Shown here one piece after another: positions 12,201 through 22,778 of a stretch of DNA of 64,000 bases. The position numbers and the translations under genes are program-made. The stretch comes from Zygnema cylindricum (Eukaryota > Streptophyta > Zygnematophyceae > Zygnematales > Zygnemataceae), in assembly GCA_037447655.1 (NCBI GenBank), contig JBBHKE010001989.1, positions 1-64,000 on the forward strand. The letters run 5' to 3'. Within the stretch, counting starts at the first letter, position 1. Every line of letters begins with the position of its first letter. The notes beneath the pieces are model-generated. The model saw only the letters and a program-made list of their open reading frames with translations. It was not told where the DNA came from and did no database searches.

Positions 12201-13857
12201 TCACCTGCTGGTTATCTTCCTGTATGTGCACCTGGCAATAGAAAATTGACTCCTTTTTATGACACACAATGATCTGCTTTTCACTTGTGTAGTGCGAACC
12301 TTCCAGGAACAGGACTGTGGTGTCACACTGCTGACCATCTTTCCTGCTGGTGAACCGGATTTTGTGTTGGTTTTCAAAATCTTCAAGCAGTCTCCTGACT
12401 GTGTTGTGGGTGATATGCAGAAAAAACAGTGGTAGTGTCCAACGGAAAACCAGAGTTCGAGAGTATTCTTGTAAAGCCGCAGATCATTCTTCACTATCAG
12501 ACTGGATGGGAAACAGCCTACTTACACTATTCAGCTGATAATGGAACGTAAGATATGCCACTTTCTCTTTTTCTTTTCCTTTGTGTTTCTGGGTTTTCAT
12601 GTGAACTTGCTTTTCACTTTTTGTCAGTCTTCTATTTCGCTTTCATTAGAAAGAAAAATTCTGACTTGTCACTTTCTGTTCAGGTGGACTGATGTCCCAG
12701 GAATTGTTATGGAGACAATGTTGACTACGGCTGAGGAGATTCCATGGAAGGTATGTTCTTTGTTTTTGAGCGAAGGAAAAAACAAATATTCTTGTTTAGG
12801 TTCAACTAAATTGCTTAACCAGTATGCAATTAGATGGAGAGCTGGAACCTTATGCACAGTCTACGGTGAAGTAATAATGCTGAATTTGTTAGTGGTTAAC
12901 TGTGGTTGTTCCTACTTTGTATAGGAGTCAATGAAGAAAGAGTTGAAAAGAGACATTTTCCCTATAAATTCAACATATGTGGGACAAAGGAGTTTTAAAA
13001 TGCTTCAAAATTAGAGTCAAATGGAGTCTTCTTGGAGATTATCAAACACACTAAATGCTGTTCTGCCGTCCCTCGCACAATTCACTGATTTTGATTTTTT
13101 TCCTTTCACTGACGTGCAGATTCTTTCTATTGAAGGGGAGACTCTTGAATTTGTGTTGACAAATGGAGAAGACGACTGGGATAAGTGAGTGGTTTGTTTT
13201 TTGTTAAGTCACATGAATTCTCATATTTTACTCGTAGAGTGGTCGTAGTTTGTATTACAACCAAAAAGTTTAGGTCATGATAGTGGTGTTGTAAAGCTCA
13301 CGATAAGGTTGTTCAAGGTGTTTGCTAACAATGGGTTTCTGGAGAGTTTGCTTTTAAAATTTCAAGAAAGAGCATCATTTTCACTTTCTTTTTATTATTT
13401 CAGATTAATTTCATTTCCGGCCATTTTTGTTTCCAAAATGGTAGGAGAGGGGGAGAGCTGGTCCATCTCTCCTTCTCCCTCTCCCTCCCACTCCCACTCC
13501 CACTCCCTCTCCTCCCTCTCCCTCTCCTCCCTCTCCCTCTCCCCTTCCCTCTCCCTCTCCTCCCCCTCACCCCTCTCTCTCTCCCCGCTCTTTCCCTTTC
13601 TCTCTCTCTCTCTCTCTCCCTCTCTTTCCCTCTTTCTCTCTCCTCTCTTTCCCTCTTTCTCTCTCCCTGTCTCTCTCTCTCTATAACATGGCTGTTTGTC
13701 ATTGGAAGCACTTGAATAAGAGTAACTTATTATTGCTTTTTTTTGCAGGTCCCCTGAAGGCGGTAACTACATGATTTCAAAAAGTGGAGTTTATGTTCTT
13801 TCCTTTGGTGAAATTCAAGAAGTCAATTGTGTGTCTCCTGTCGAATGGGTGGGCTGA
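6280..13857 (+). CDS. Coiled-coil protein with C-terminal CBM25/53-type starch-binding module (about 909 aa, spliced)
   Basis: Inferred exons: 6280-6867, 7195-7533, 7873-7935, 8135-8563, 10300-11242, 12421-12547, 12684-12750, 13120-13184, 13749-13857. All have GT-AG borders and phases agree at every join, giving 909 codons plus TGA. A second ATG follows the first directly. Residues 1-80 are rich in Ser, Lys and Asn, which would fit a plastid transit peptide (inference). Residues about 125-155 and 474-505 look coiled-coil. Residues about 690-785 are very acidic. The last four exons encode a module with GWETAYLHYSADNGTW, NGEDDW and GGNYMISKSGVYVL. This is the pattern of CBM25, called CBM53 in plant starch synthase III, which binds starch chains. 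No synthase or hydrolase domain is present, so a scaffold or targeting role at starch granules is an inference. The 1.7-kb intron 8564-10299 may hide a small extra exon near 9385-9545, which I could not resolve. Confidence 0.72.
12421..13857 (+). other. CBM25/53-like domain, exons 6-9
   Basis: Four small exons (127, 67, 65 and 109 bp) encode about 120 residues. The module has the two Trp of a starch-binding face (GW and GTW), the Y-L-H-Y strand, and NGEDDW plus GGNY near the end. It ends in EWVG and a stop. The intron positions within the module are in different phases (2, 0, 2). Confidence 0.75.
13462..13682. repeat. CT-rich polypyrimidine tract in the last intron
   Basis: About 220 bases are almost pure C and T on the plus strand. 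They change from CTCCCTCTCC-type units to CTCTCT and TTTCCCTC units. The tract lies in the last intron of the CBM25 gene, 66 bases upstream of the final acceptor. Open frames across it are low-complexity artefacts. Confidence 0.9.
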
Positions 13858-15609
13858 AAGTGGCTCTCCGATTGGTCAAAAATGGAACTGCAACTGTAAA
13901 TTGGGATTATTATCATAATGGTAGTTTTTATCGAGGTTAGGGATATCGAGGAGGAATTCCTAGAGTTTTGTTAGAAGTCGAGTTATGTTGAGTCTCTCCA
14001 AAGCATCGCTTTACTTGAGCATTGCTGGTTTTTCGATTCCATGCTAGAGCAGATGTGACATCATCATTGTTTCCTCTGCCCTCCCAATAATTTTTTTGTT
14101 AATTATGTTTGGAGTTAAAATGGACATGAACATTGTGTCATACTAATATCGTGTTTGCTATGGTGATATGGAGGGCCATGTTACCTCCAAAATGAAGGTT
14201 TTTACAAATTGTAAGATCGATAGGCGCGTGTGACGCTCTTCCTTCTTAATTGAGTTTTCTTTAATGCTGATTGGTCAATTCTCAATGACAATTTATGTGA
14301 AACTACTTGTGGAGTACCACTAACAATATCAACTTTGCAAAACCTGGAAGGCTAACTACACCAGAGTGAAATGTACGAAAACAATTGGGTATAAGTTTTC
14401 CTTTTTTCCGTACTATACTTGTATCGTGCTTGAAGTTACCATTGAATGCGTGTATAGCACTTGGTCACCACATATAGTGTTTCGATATAAAAAACCCTTC
14501 AGTGTTTGAAACTGTTCTTGCACCTTTAAACTATAAATAAAGCAAAATCCTTCTCCAAAATATAAATGTCTGGACAGTTGTTCGGCAAATAAAGAAAGGA
14601 GGGTTAACCGTGCATCACAAGTTTTTCAGCCACTCAAGAAAGTGTGTGATGTGAGAACACGATGATATTAAACTGTGTTGTTGTTGCATATTTGTCACTT
14701 AGCCCCTTCTTTTGCAAATGCTACTTTCCATGGGTTTTTTGAGTGCCGACTCAGGTTCCTATACTTGTCCTTATGCTGAGTCCATGGGATATCTGGATCT
14801 TGTTTTGGGAGTGTTTGGGTACAAATGGATTAAATGAGGTGTGAAAGAATAGAGAAGGAAGCGAGATGTGAACAGTTACTTTTCACGGGTTTTTTAGAGA
14901 TTTTAACATAAGAATTTTTTGAAAAGAAGCATGATGATGTCTGACTGGATAGTGATAAAAAAGCTGTAAATTGGAGGAATGAACGGGAAATTTGCGTAAA
15001 AGTTTTATAGATAGTAGTCCAGATTTTTCCTCGGAAAACCCTGTTTGTCTTGAAAGTTTTTGGAGCGATGTACTTTTTGGTTCCGAGCTTTTTTGGGCGT
15101 ATTTTATATTTTTTTTCTTTCACCTTTTTCAGTCTGTTTTGTATTTATATTTGTTTATTATATGGGAGATAGAATAAGAATTTATTGTCGGACCATAAAT
15201 AAAACCACTGTGGTCATTTGTGCAACAAGCATATTTCCATATTCTATTTGATTAACAATCTGTGGAATGAAGTCAATGTTCAAGCGTTTTTTCCTGGAAT
15301 GTTATTTGTTCTTTTTGTTAACTATTGACTTCCCTCAATATTTTCTGTGATGGCCAGAATAAAACATTAAGGCCATGACAAGACCTAGATTGCAGCTAAA
15401 TACGTATATCAAATATTTGGAAAAGCAAATGAGAAACGGATGTGAAATTCTTGTCATATATTCTCTGAATATGATGAACAAGAATGAGAGAATCATCATG
15501 GTGCCGATTCTGATGTCAACATACGCCGGTTTTTGCGCCTAGTATCGCCCTTGCAGCTGCTTGCATATGCTGATTCAGGTGTCAAAATCTGTCTTAGTTG
15601 TGAATATAC
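13858..15609. other. Intergenic region after the CBM25 gene
   Basis: This AT-rich region contains the presumed 3' UTR of the CBM25 gene. No coding segment, RNA gene or clear repeat was seen. Short frames at 14830-15250 have no domain features. Confidence 0.5.
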
Positions 15610-15667
15610 TACACGTTGTGAGTTTCAGTCTGCACCGTTGCCCACTAAACATCAGCTTCATGACGGA

Positions 15668-15905
15668 CGATAAAATTTGGATCGACGGTCGAGATCTTCT
15701 CCGGTTAGCAAATCGTTGAAATATAGATAAAATGTGGATCGACGGTCAGGGCCTTCTCCGATTACTCGGCCATCGATTAATTCAAAACAAAATGTGGATA
15801 CAAATGTGGATCGACGGCTAAGGTTTCTCCGATCATTACAAGGTCACCGATCATTGTTGCCGGACTTGTGAACGACTGAGAAGCTTGGATCCGACGGTTA
15901 ATATC
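15668..15905 (+). promoter_or_regulatory. Repeated GGATCGACGGT motif upstream of exon 1 (left copy)
   Basis: The motif TGTGGATCGACGG(T/C), followed by TTCTCCGAT, recurs about every 50-60 bases (near 15678, 15733 and 15808), with a weaker copy at 15891. It lies roughly 300-500 bp upstream of the ATG and is present again at 21870-22090. It could be a cluster of protein-binding sites or a decayed minisatellite. Confidence 0.4.
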
Positions 15906-16182
15906 TTTTCTGAGCAGTAGGTCATTGATTAACAGTCGAACCAAAAATGTGTAAATGACTTCGCTCTAAAGTATGTCTCCGATAATCACCGGTTAACGGT
16001 ACAAGACAGCCATGCAACCGCCTACTTTGCCCAAGACGACGTAAAAACGACTCAATGTTGCTCGCTGCCGAAAATAATCCTGTTTTCATATTTCAAGAGC
16101 TTGGAGGAGAAAAGGCTTGAGTGGAATTTTCTCCGTACTTTTAGCTGTAACGGTCAGATTTTTAAGATTTCAGACCGGCAAC

Positions 16183-16282
16183 ATGGATTTCAACATGGAT
16201 GATTTACTGAGCACCCAGCGTCCAAAAGAAAAATCACCGATTGCGGAAAGTAGCAAGAAGAATAATGCTTCTAATTTGATTG
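16183..16282 (+). pseudogene. Duplicated, displaced exon 1 of gene 2
   Basis: ATG, 33 codons plus one base, then an intact donor (ATTG|GTGAGAG), as in the functional copy at 22380-22479. Two adjacent codons differ: AAATCACCG here gives Lys-Ser-Pro, where the other copy gives Lys-Pro-Ser. With an intact promoter region, start and donor, it could serve as an alternative first exon spliced over the 5.2-kb insert. Otherwise it is a dead duplicate. Confidence 0.75.
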
Positions 16283-16699
16283 GTGAGAGGACGCTGCTGT
16301 GATTAACGCTGTAGTTTACGATTACAAGGTCACATACTCAGCTATTAACATGTCTAATTCATTGAGACTTTCGCATCCATGTGAAAAATCATCATTCTTA
16401 TAGAATAGAAAGAAGAAGGATCTGATTTGAGTTGGGAGAAGCTCTTGTGTTTGCTGTGTATGATGCCAAGTCATTTACGTACTCTTGGTCATGGTAAGAA
16501 TGTGTTGCAGGACGTGCATTGTCCTTTAAAATGCACTTTCTAGTTATTGGAGTGCTAGAGCATGTCTCATTGGATTTGTAGCGTAGTGAACGCTAATTTT
16601 GTCCCGCTTTTTTTTGTTTTAATTCTCCATTAGCGTAGTTCATTCTATTTTTTTCTTTACTCTATTTAGGGTTAATTTTTTAGTACCGTAAAAAACGGA

Positions 16700-18480
16700 A
16701 GTACGCCATCTTTCAGTCCAGCCGTCGAAGTGTGTTATTTAGTCTCCTCAGCATATTCCACTTTCGTTTACTCCACCTCTTGGTTTTCAAACCCCTTCTC
16801 CCTCCGATGGCATTCGAGTGCTTGGTTGCCCCCTTGGTTCGGATACTTTCGTGACCCAATTCCTTCATGATGCTTTACAGACAGATCTAGCCCAAGTGGA
16901 CGATCTTCCTCACCTTCCCGATCCCCAAGTTGCTTTTGCTATGTTAACCAGGTGTTTTCCCCACCGCCCTTCTTATCTTACTCGTACTTCCCCTCCCACT
17001 CCGACATTTATCTCCTCTCTCTCGGCTTTTGACGATCGCCTCATGGAAGTCCTCCACACTCTATTAGGTCGGGGGGCATTTGATCGCGAGTCTGGGCCAT
17101 CGGCCCGCATTTAGGCATCCCTCCTTGTCTCTACTGGGGGGTCGGGTCTACTAGCCACAGCTGGTATTGCTCCCGCTGCCTATTTGGGAAGTTGGTGTCT
17201 TATTGCCTCCACTCTTGTTTCCCGTTTCTTGGCTGGGGACACCCCCGTTCTAGCTACTGGTATCCCCCGGGTTTCAGACGGTGTGTTCGCCTTCCAGCGA
17301 TCTCTATTGGACGTGTCACGTTCTCTTCCTCCCCGTGCCCTAGTGGATGTGCCAATTTTCTCCACCCTTGTTACAAAATCTGTTGAGCGTGTCCAGGAAT
17401 CGATTTCTGATTGGGTTGTCGCCGCCATTAAATCTGACCTTCTCAAGGCGCTTCCCTCCCATTCTTCGCGTGCCCGTCTTCTCTCTTGTGGCGGACCTGG
17501 TTCTGGCTCTTGGCTTTTCGCTACACCGATTTTGTCCACTCTCCGATTCTCACCGGCTCAATTCACCACCGCCCTCCAGTTTCGCCTTGGCCTCCCCCAT
17601 CCTTCTTTACTTGGCTCTCTTGTTTGTGCATGTGGTCGCGTCTTGGGGGCCGATGGTGTCCATTTGCTTCGTTGCTCCCATGGGGGAGATTTGATCCAGG
17701 CGCACGACACTATTCGCGATGCCGTTGCGACTATCGCTTCAAAGGGGGGATTTTTCTGTGCGTCAGGAAGTTTTTCATATTATTCCCAAGCGTCGGATCG
17801 ATGTTGTTATGCTTGATGGTGCCCGTCGCATCTTCGGTGACATTGTTTTGGGGAACCCTACTTCAGCTACAGTTGTTGGTATGTTGGGGTGGCGGCTTGT
17901 GATGCCGCTAAGGCGAAAGACCGTGATTATGCCCACCGGGACCCTATGGATGACTTTAATCTGATGGCGGTCGAGATCTTTGGTTGTCTGGGTATTGCAA
18001 TGGACGAGTTTCTCCCTACTTGCGCTCGACGTGCTTTCGAGCGCCGAGGACCAAGGAGCCCTCCTCCTTCGGTCCTTACTTCTTTTTATCTTCAACGCTT
18101 ATCTGTGGCTTTACAACTAGTGCAAGCTTATATTCTCCTCCGATCGGCTGTTGCGGCTATGGATCGTCGCCGGGTTCCGGAACTCCCTCAACGTGCTCCC
18201 CCGGGATGGGGGGACTTACGCGGATGCTTTTCGTAGTTATTTAATTGGGTTGGGGTTGGGGTTGTAGTTCTGGCTTTGTCAATTGTCATACTTTTTATTT
18301 TGAGTTTGGGCGCTTTTATTTTCCTGTTTGTTGTTTTCTTTTTGTTATTGTTTTTGTTGTGCTATTATTTTATTCCCCTGCTGGTAGCTTTTCAGTTTCG
18401 GGCATGCCACCCCTTTTGTACCCCCAGACTCAAATGGTTTAACATGGTGCATTTTAATACATCCTGCGTTTTTTCTTTTA
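16700..18480 (+). mobile_element. 5'-truncated non-LTR retrotransposon with RLE-like C-terminus
   Basis: Open segments at 16818-17114, 17184-17816 and 17889-18236 together cover the end of the reverse transcriptase (GIRVLGCPLGS), then FATPILSTLRFSPAQFTTAL, then a Cys/His motif (CxC...DGVHLLRCSHGG...H), then RIDVVMLDGARRIFGDIVL. In R2-like elements a Cys/His knuckle and a PD-(D/E)XK nuclease follow the RT. The order and the R-x-D...D pattern fit this (family knowledge plus inference). The RT catalytic core is missing and frames shift, so the copy is dead. The 3' UTR and tail block lie at 18240-18480. Confidence 0.7.
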
Positions 18481-18784
18481 AATAGTATGGTGTACAGTCA
18501 TGGTCAGACCGTACAAAAACTAATCTTTTTAAGTGAAAAAGTACAATTCATTTTGTTTAAGTAGCCACGGACGCATGAGAATGTGCGGTCTAGAAAGGGG
18601 ATCAAATCGGGTTGTCAAATATCATGTTCGCATATATTCGTCCAACGACCACTTTTCGACTTTGTGAACATATGATTTGTGTACGATTTGTCAGATTTTT
18701 TACAAGTGCTTGTATTAGTTTAAGCATGTTTGCGACCAACATTACTTTTTTCAAAGACCCAAATAAAGTGTGAATTTTATTTCA
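18481..18784. other. Spacer between two tail-to-tail element copies
   Basis: This is AT-rich DNA between the 3' end of the plus copy and the 3' end of the minus copy. No feature was recognised. Confidence 0.5.
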
Positions 18785-21050
18785 AAAAGAGCGATGGAAA
18801 AATCCATCAAGGTACAAAAGGGTTCAAAAAAAGGAAGTAAACGCTTAATGCTAAAAAATAGCCAAAGAAAACATGTGAAGGCACCAAATCTAATTAGAAT
18901 AACTGCGAAAACTAAGCAAGTTTCCTAAAGATGACACTATACAAAGGGAAAAACTAAACAACCCTAACAAACTAAACTCCACACCCTCGGAGATCATGGA
19001 TATGGATTGGATCCCTTGGTGGAAGATATGGGAGGCCCCGCCTGTCATCCGCCACCGTGCTCGGCCGCAGAAGGGCCGCGGCTTGCGCTCGTTGAAGAGC
19101 TACTGATACCCGTTGACGGTAAAACGAAACAAGAAGGCTCGGGGGAGGGCTCCTCGGACCCCGATACTCAAATGTCTTCTTGGCACAGTTGCGTAGGAAA
19201 TCATCAAAAGACTTGTCCAAAGTTCCAAAAATTTCTGCGGCAAATTGCACAAATTGGTCCGTCGGGTCTCAGTGAACATGGGTCCTAGTCGGATCCGTGA
19301 GGACCACATCACCAAAAGTCCTCCCAGCCCCATGGAGAAAAACCAAGTCAACCCAAGGACTTCGAATGTCATTGGACTGGGAGCGAGGAGGTAGTACATG
19401 AGAAACTTCGCGCCTCACAGTGTAGCCTCCGTCGGTGCCAATTGCAACAATTGAGTCGCGAACCAAATTATGCGCAACATTACGTTCACCCCCCTTAGAG
19501 CAACGAAGTAGATGAATCCCGTCCGGGTCGATAGGTTGGTTACAAACACAATGGGGACGCCCGAGAAGCGCAGGGTGAGGCAAACCGAATTGAAGACGTA
19601 CGGCAGATGTGAATTGGTCAGATGTCAAACGAAGAGTTGAAAAAATTTGCATGGGACGAATGCCGCCAACTGGTTTGGAAACATCAACGAGACGTGCCGC
19701 AGAGAGAAGTGGTATAACATGGTGAGGGACGTCCCCTCGAGCCACTCAGAAGCCACTTTAAAGAGAAGGTCAAAACCTTGAGAGGGGGTCTCAAGAGGAA
19801 ATACATCTCGTAGGAGTTCATAAACCATGCCAGATGGGCCTCCCGCCGAAAGATGAGGAGACCGAACTAATGCTTTTGTAAATGTGTCTCGCTCTAAGTC
19901 GAAAGACTCGAGTGGATCATGCACCTCAACGAAAGGAAGGATCTCGTCACGGGCAGGAGGATGGAGCAAACGCAAAGCTTCAACTGTTGCCTCTGAAGAC
20001 GGAGACGGGGTGAAGGGTCGAAGCGCGAGCGGCTCGAGAAACTCTCCAAAACGACTCAGGTGGACCGCCCGATGTAATCTCCGGGAGCTGGAAGGGGGCA
20101 TGACGCTGGGAGGGGACATGGAAGACCTATGACGATCCGCGTGCTCCTTTTGCAATGACTCAATCCCCTCAAAATCGCTGGCAACGAAGCCTTTGTCTCA
20201 CGAGCCCCGCTCGCACCCCCCCTTGTTGGCAAAACCAAACCCAAAGAGGAAATAGGAGGAGTAAGTGCCATGCCGCGTCGTTGGCGGTGTCCTCAGCCAA
20301 TAATGCTAAAGGAAATCGAAGAGCCGTTTGGATAAAATCACGAAGATTGCTTGGGATACGAGTGTACAATCGAGGGCGTGGGTAACCCAAGTGATAACAC
20401 CTTAGAACGTCGAGACGACGAACATATTGCCAATCATTAGGAGATGGTTGTTGACGAACAATTGGTGGAGAAGGCTGGCCCTTGTCGTGGGGCGGGATGC
20501 CTTTAGAAGTAAAAGGACATGACTTCAAATGCCTCGACAAACCGCCACCCGCCACATATAGCTTTCCACACTGAGGACAAGGCACCCTAGTTGGACCAAT
20601 ACTTGATGGTGGAGGCATAGAAGGTGTTTGAGAAAGAGGGATGGGATGCAAAGGTGGAGAATGCTTCGAAAATAGGGTGGACGGTAAGGGGCAACAATGG
20701 GAGGGGGAGGCTCCTTGCTTAAAGGTGGGGATGAAATAGGGTTTGTAGAAGGTGTTGTTGGCGTGATATCAGGGGGATGTTCAACCCCACATGGGTCTGT
20801 GCAAGGGTTGGGAATGATAGAGGGAACCGTGAATGGGGGTAATTCTACAGTGGGGAGGGGGAGAGTGGTGCTTAGGGAGGTGGACAGCAAAGGATTAAGG
20901 GTCTCATCTTCGGTGCTCAAACGTGGCCGAGCGTGATCCGAAGTAGACGGCGACGGGGAGCGTGACGCACGCCGCTTGTGAGGGGCCATAAGAGCGAGAG
21001 CCAGTGGGTGGCGAGCGCTTGTGCTGTTGTGCGCTTGGTGGTAGTGCACA
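18785..21050 (-). mobile_element. Non-LTR retrotransposon with internal deletion of the RT core
   Basis: From the 5' side on the minus strand: a basic start (MAPHKRRASRSPSPS, near 20985), a C-x2-C-x12-H-x3-C zinc finger (about 20590-20530), a linker, then HLSAGGPSGMVYELLRDVF, the RT fingers motif (about 19845-19790). SAARLVDVSKPVGGIRPM follows but jumps directly to the post-RT segment FSTLRLTSDQFTSAV, so the palm with its catalytic Asp residues is deleted. The Cys/His motif CVCNQPIDPDGIHLLRCSKGG (interrupted here only by spacing) and WVDLVFLHGAGRTFGDVVL follow, then the C-terminal LYLPPRDPI region and the 3' hairpin at 18793-18808. Frameshifts occur at about 20640, 20250 and 19640-19750. Confidence 0.72.
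18793..18808 (-). repeat. Terminal hairpin of the minus-strand copy
   Basis: GATGGATTTTTCCATC: a 6-bp stem (GATGGA/TCCATC) around TTTT. The loop and the inner stem pair differ from the copy at 1115-1128, but pairing is kept. Confidence 0.6.
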
Positions 21051-21794
21051 ATTTTCTTGGAAAGCTTCCCTTGGTGGATCTGAGTAACTAAAGGAAAAAT
21101 GAAAAAAAAAAGGCCCCTTGGAGAACAAAAGAAAAGGATTCGAAAAAACTTGCGTCTGATTACTTTGAGAGTAAGTTCAAAAGGGTATCAACACGCCAAA
21201 TTTGGCTGCGGATACACGAAAAGAAGCTTAGGAAACCCTAGCAGAAAGCCAAGGTCGGAGTTTGTAGAAGGTCACCGGCCAAATTGTTCTCGCTATGTGT
21301 AGAGAATCGGCTGCAAACGGCAGAGCCGATTAGTAAAAAACAAAAGAACGGATGCAAGTGGTATTTCCACGTATAGAAAGGTTGTGGAAAATATTTTTTT
21401 TAGAGTACCTATACGCCAGATTAGGCGCCGGATACTCGGAGAGAAGGCCAGAAAATTGTGGGAGGAAGCGATGGCCGAACTCTTTGGAAGGCCACCGGCT
21501 AAAAATCAATTCCCCACAGTACGGCCTTAGGTCGACGGAAAAAATTGCATTAAATGTGAAAATATTGATTGCTGGCTAATGGCGCGCCATTTTGGGCTGC
21601 AAAGGTTGGAAGAAACGGCCACAGAAAGAAAAGAGGAAAACGGCCGAGATTGACAAATCCGATTAGGGTAAAACGTTATTGAACAATTAGAATGTATGTT
21701 TTTTTTCAAAATTTTCAAATTCTTAATTAGCGTAAACCACGGTAATTATTCATATACGCTAAAGAAACTTCTACGCTAATAGCGATTGGCGGTG
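21051..21794. other. Right part of the composite insert
   Basis: Two related blocks are visible, with the shared phrases ACGCCA(A/G)ATT(T/A)GGC and GGTCACCGGC/GGCCACCGGC, near 21190-21290 and 21410-21500. They suggest an old internal duplication. No coding capacity was recognised. The right end carries the TACGCTAA motifs described for the insert. Confidence 0.45.
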
Positions 21795-22778
21795 TACACG
21801 TTGTGAGTTTCAGTCTGCACCTTTGCCCACTAAACATCAAACATCAGCTTCATGACGCACGATAAAATTTGGATCGACGGTCGAGATCTTCTCCGGTTAG
21901 CAAATCGCTGAAATATAGATAAAATGTGGATCGACGGTCAGGACCTTCTCCGATTACTTAGCCATCGATTAACTCAAAACAAAATGTGGATACAAATGTG
22001 GATCGACGGCAAAGGTTTCTCCGATCATTACAAGGTTATTGATCATTGTTGCCGGACTTGTGAACGACTGAAAAACTTGGATCCGACGGTTAGTATCTTT
22101 TCTGAGCAGTAGGTCATTGATTAACGGTCGAAGCAAAATGTGTAAATGACTTCGCTCTAAAGTATTTGTCTCCGGTAATCACCGGTTAATGGTACAAGAC
22201 AGCCATGCAACCGCCTACTTTGCCCAAGACGACTTAAAAACGACTCAATGTTGCTCGCTGCCTTCCGAGAATAATCTTGTTTTCATATTTCAAGAGCTTG
22301 GAGGAGAAAAGGCTTGAGTGGAATTTTCTCCGTACTTTTAGCTGTAACTATCAGATTTTTAAGATTTCAGACCGGCAACATGGATTTCAACATGGATGAT
22401 TTACTGAGCACCCAGCGTCCAAAAGAAAAACCATCGATTGCGGAAAGTAGCAAGAAGAATAATGCTTCTAATTTGATTGGTGAGAGGACGCTGCTGTGAT
22501 TAACGCTGTAGTTTTACGATTGCAAGGTCACATACTCAGCTATTAACATGTCTAATTCATTGAGACTTTCGCATCCATGTGAAAAATCGTCATTCTTATA
22601 GAATAGAAAGAAGAAGGATCTGATTTGAGTTGGGAGAAGCTCTTGTGTTTGCTGTGTATGATGCCAAGTCATTTACGTACTCTTGGTCATGGTAAGAATG
22701 TGTTGCAGGACGTGCATTGTCCTTTAAAATGCACTTTCTAGTTATTGGAGTGCTAGAGCATGTCTCATTGGATTTGTA
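21795..22778 (+). repeat. Downstream copy of the duplicated promoter/exon-1 segment
   Basis: This is the partner of 15610-16580. It holds the repeated GGATCGACGG motif (21870-22090), the functional exon 1 (22380-22479) and the first 300 bases of intron 1. Beyond 22778 it continues as unique gene-2 intron sequence, so this copy is at the ancestral position or the gene lies at the right end of the duplication. Confidence 0.93.

Larger units (their letters stand above)
15610..16580 (+). repeat. Upstream copy of the gene-2 promoter, exon 1 and start of intron 1
   Basis: This matches 21795-22778 almost throughout, from TACACGTTGTGAGTTTCAG to CATTGGATTTGTA. Differences are scattered substitutions and short indels (for example an extra ACATCAA and a CTTC in the right copy). 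The two copies are direct repeats about 6.19 kb apart. The right copy runs on into exon 2 of gene 2. The left copy is interrupted by the 5.2-kb insert. Confidence 0.93.
16581..21794. mobile_element. 5.2-kb composite insert between the two exon-1 copies
   Basis: This segment is unique to the gap between the direct duplicates. Its ends carry short AGCGTA/TACGCT motifs: TAGCGTAG...ACGCTAA at 16579-16597, ATTAGCGTAG at 16631-16640, and TATACGCTAAAG...TACGCTAATAGCG at 21753-21785. ATTAGCGTAG on the left is inverted as CTACGCTAAT on the right, a possible degenerate terminal inverted repeat. Inside are two broken non-LTR element copies, tail to tail. The flanking 975-bp repeat is far too long for a normal target duplication. 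Confidence 0.6.

Noticed and set aside
13309-13711. Ser/Pro/Leu-rich and Arg/Glu-rich frames on both strands
   Set aside because: They are translations of the CT-rich simple repeat inside an intron.
17180-17539. 119-codon frame on the minus strand
   Set aside because: It is the antisense of the non-LTR element coding region and has no family features.
15610-22778. An LTR retrotransposon with 975-bp LTRs and a 5.2-kb interior
   Set aside because: The repeats do not begin and end with TG...CA, contain a spliced coding exon of a real gene, and have no primer-binding site or polypurine tract beside them. The right copy is continuous with gene 2.
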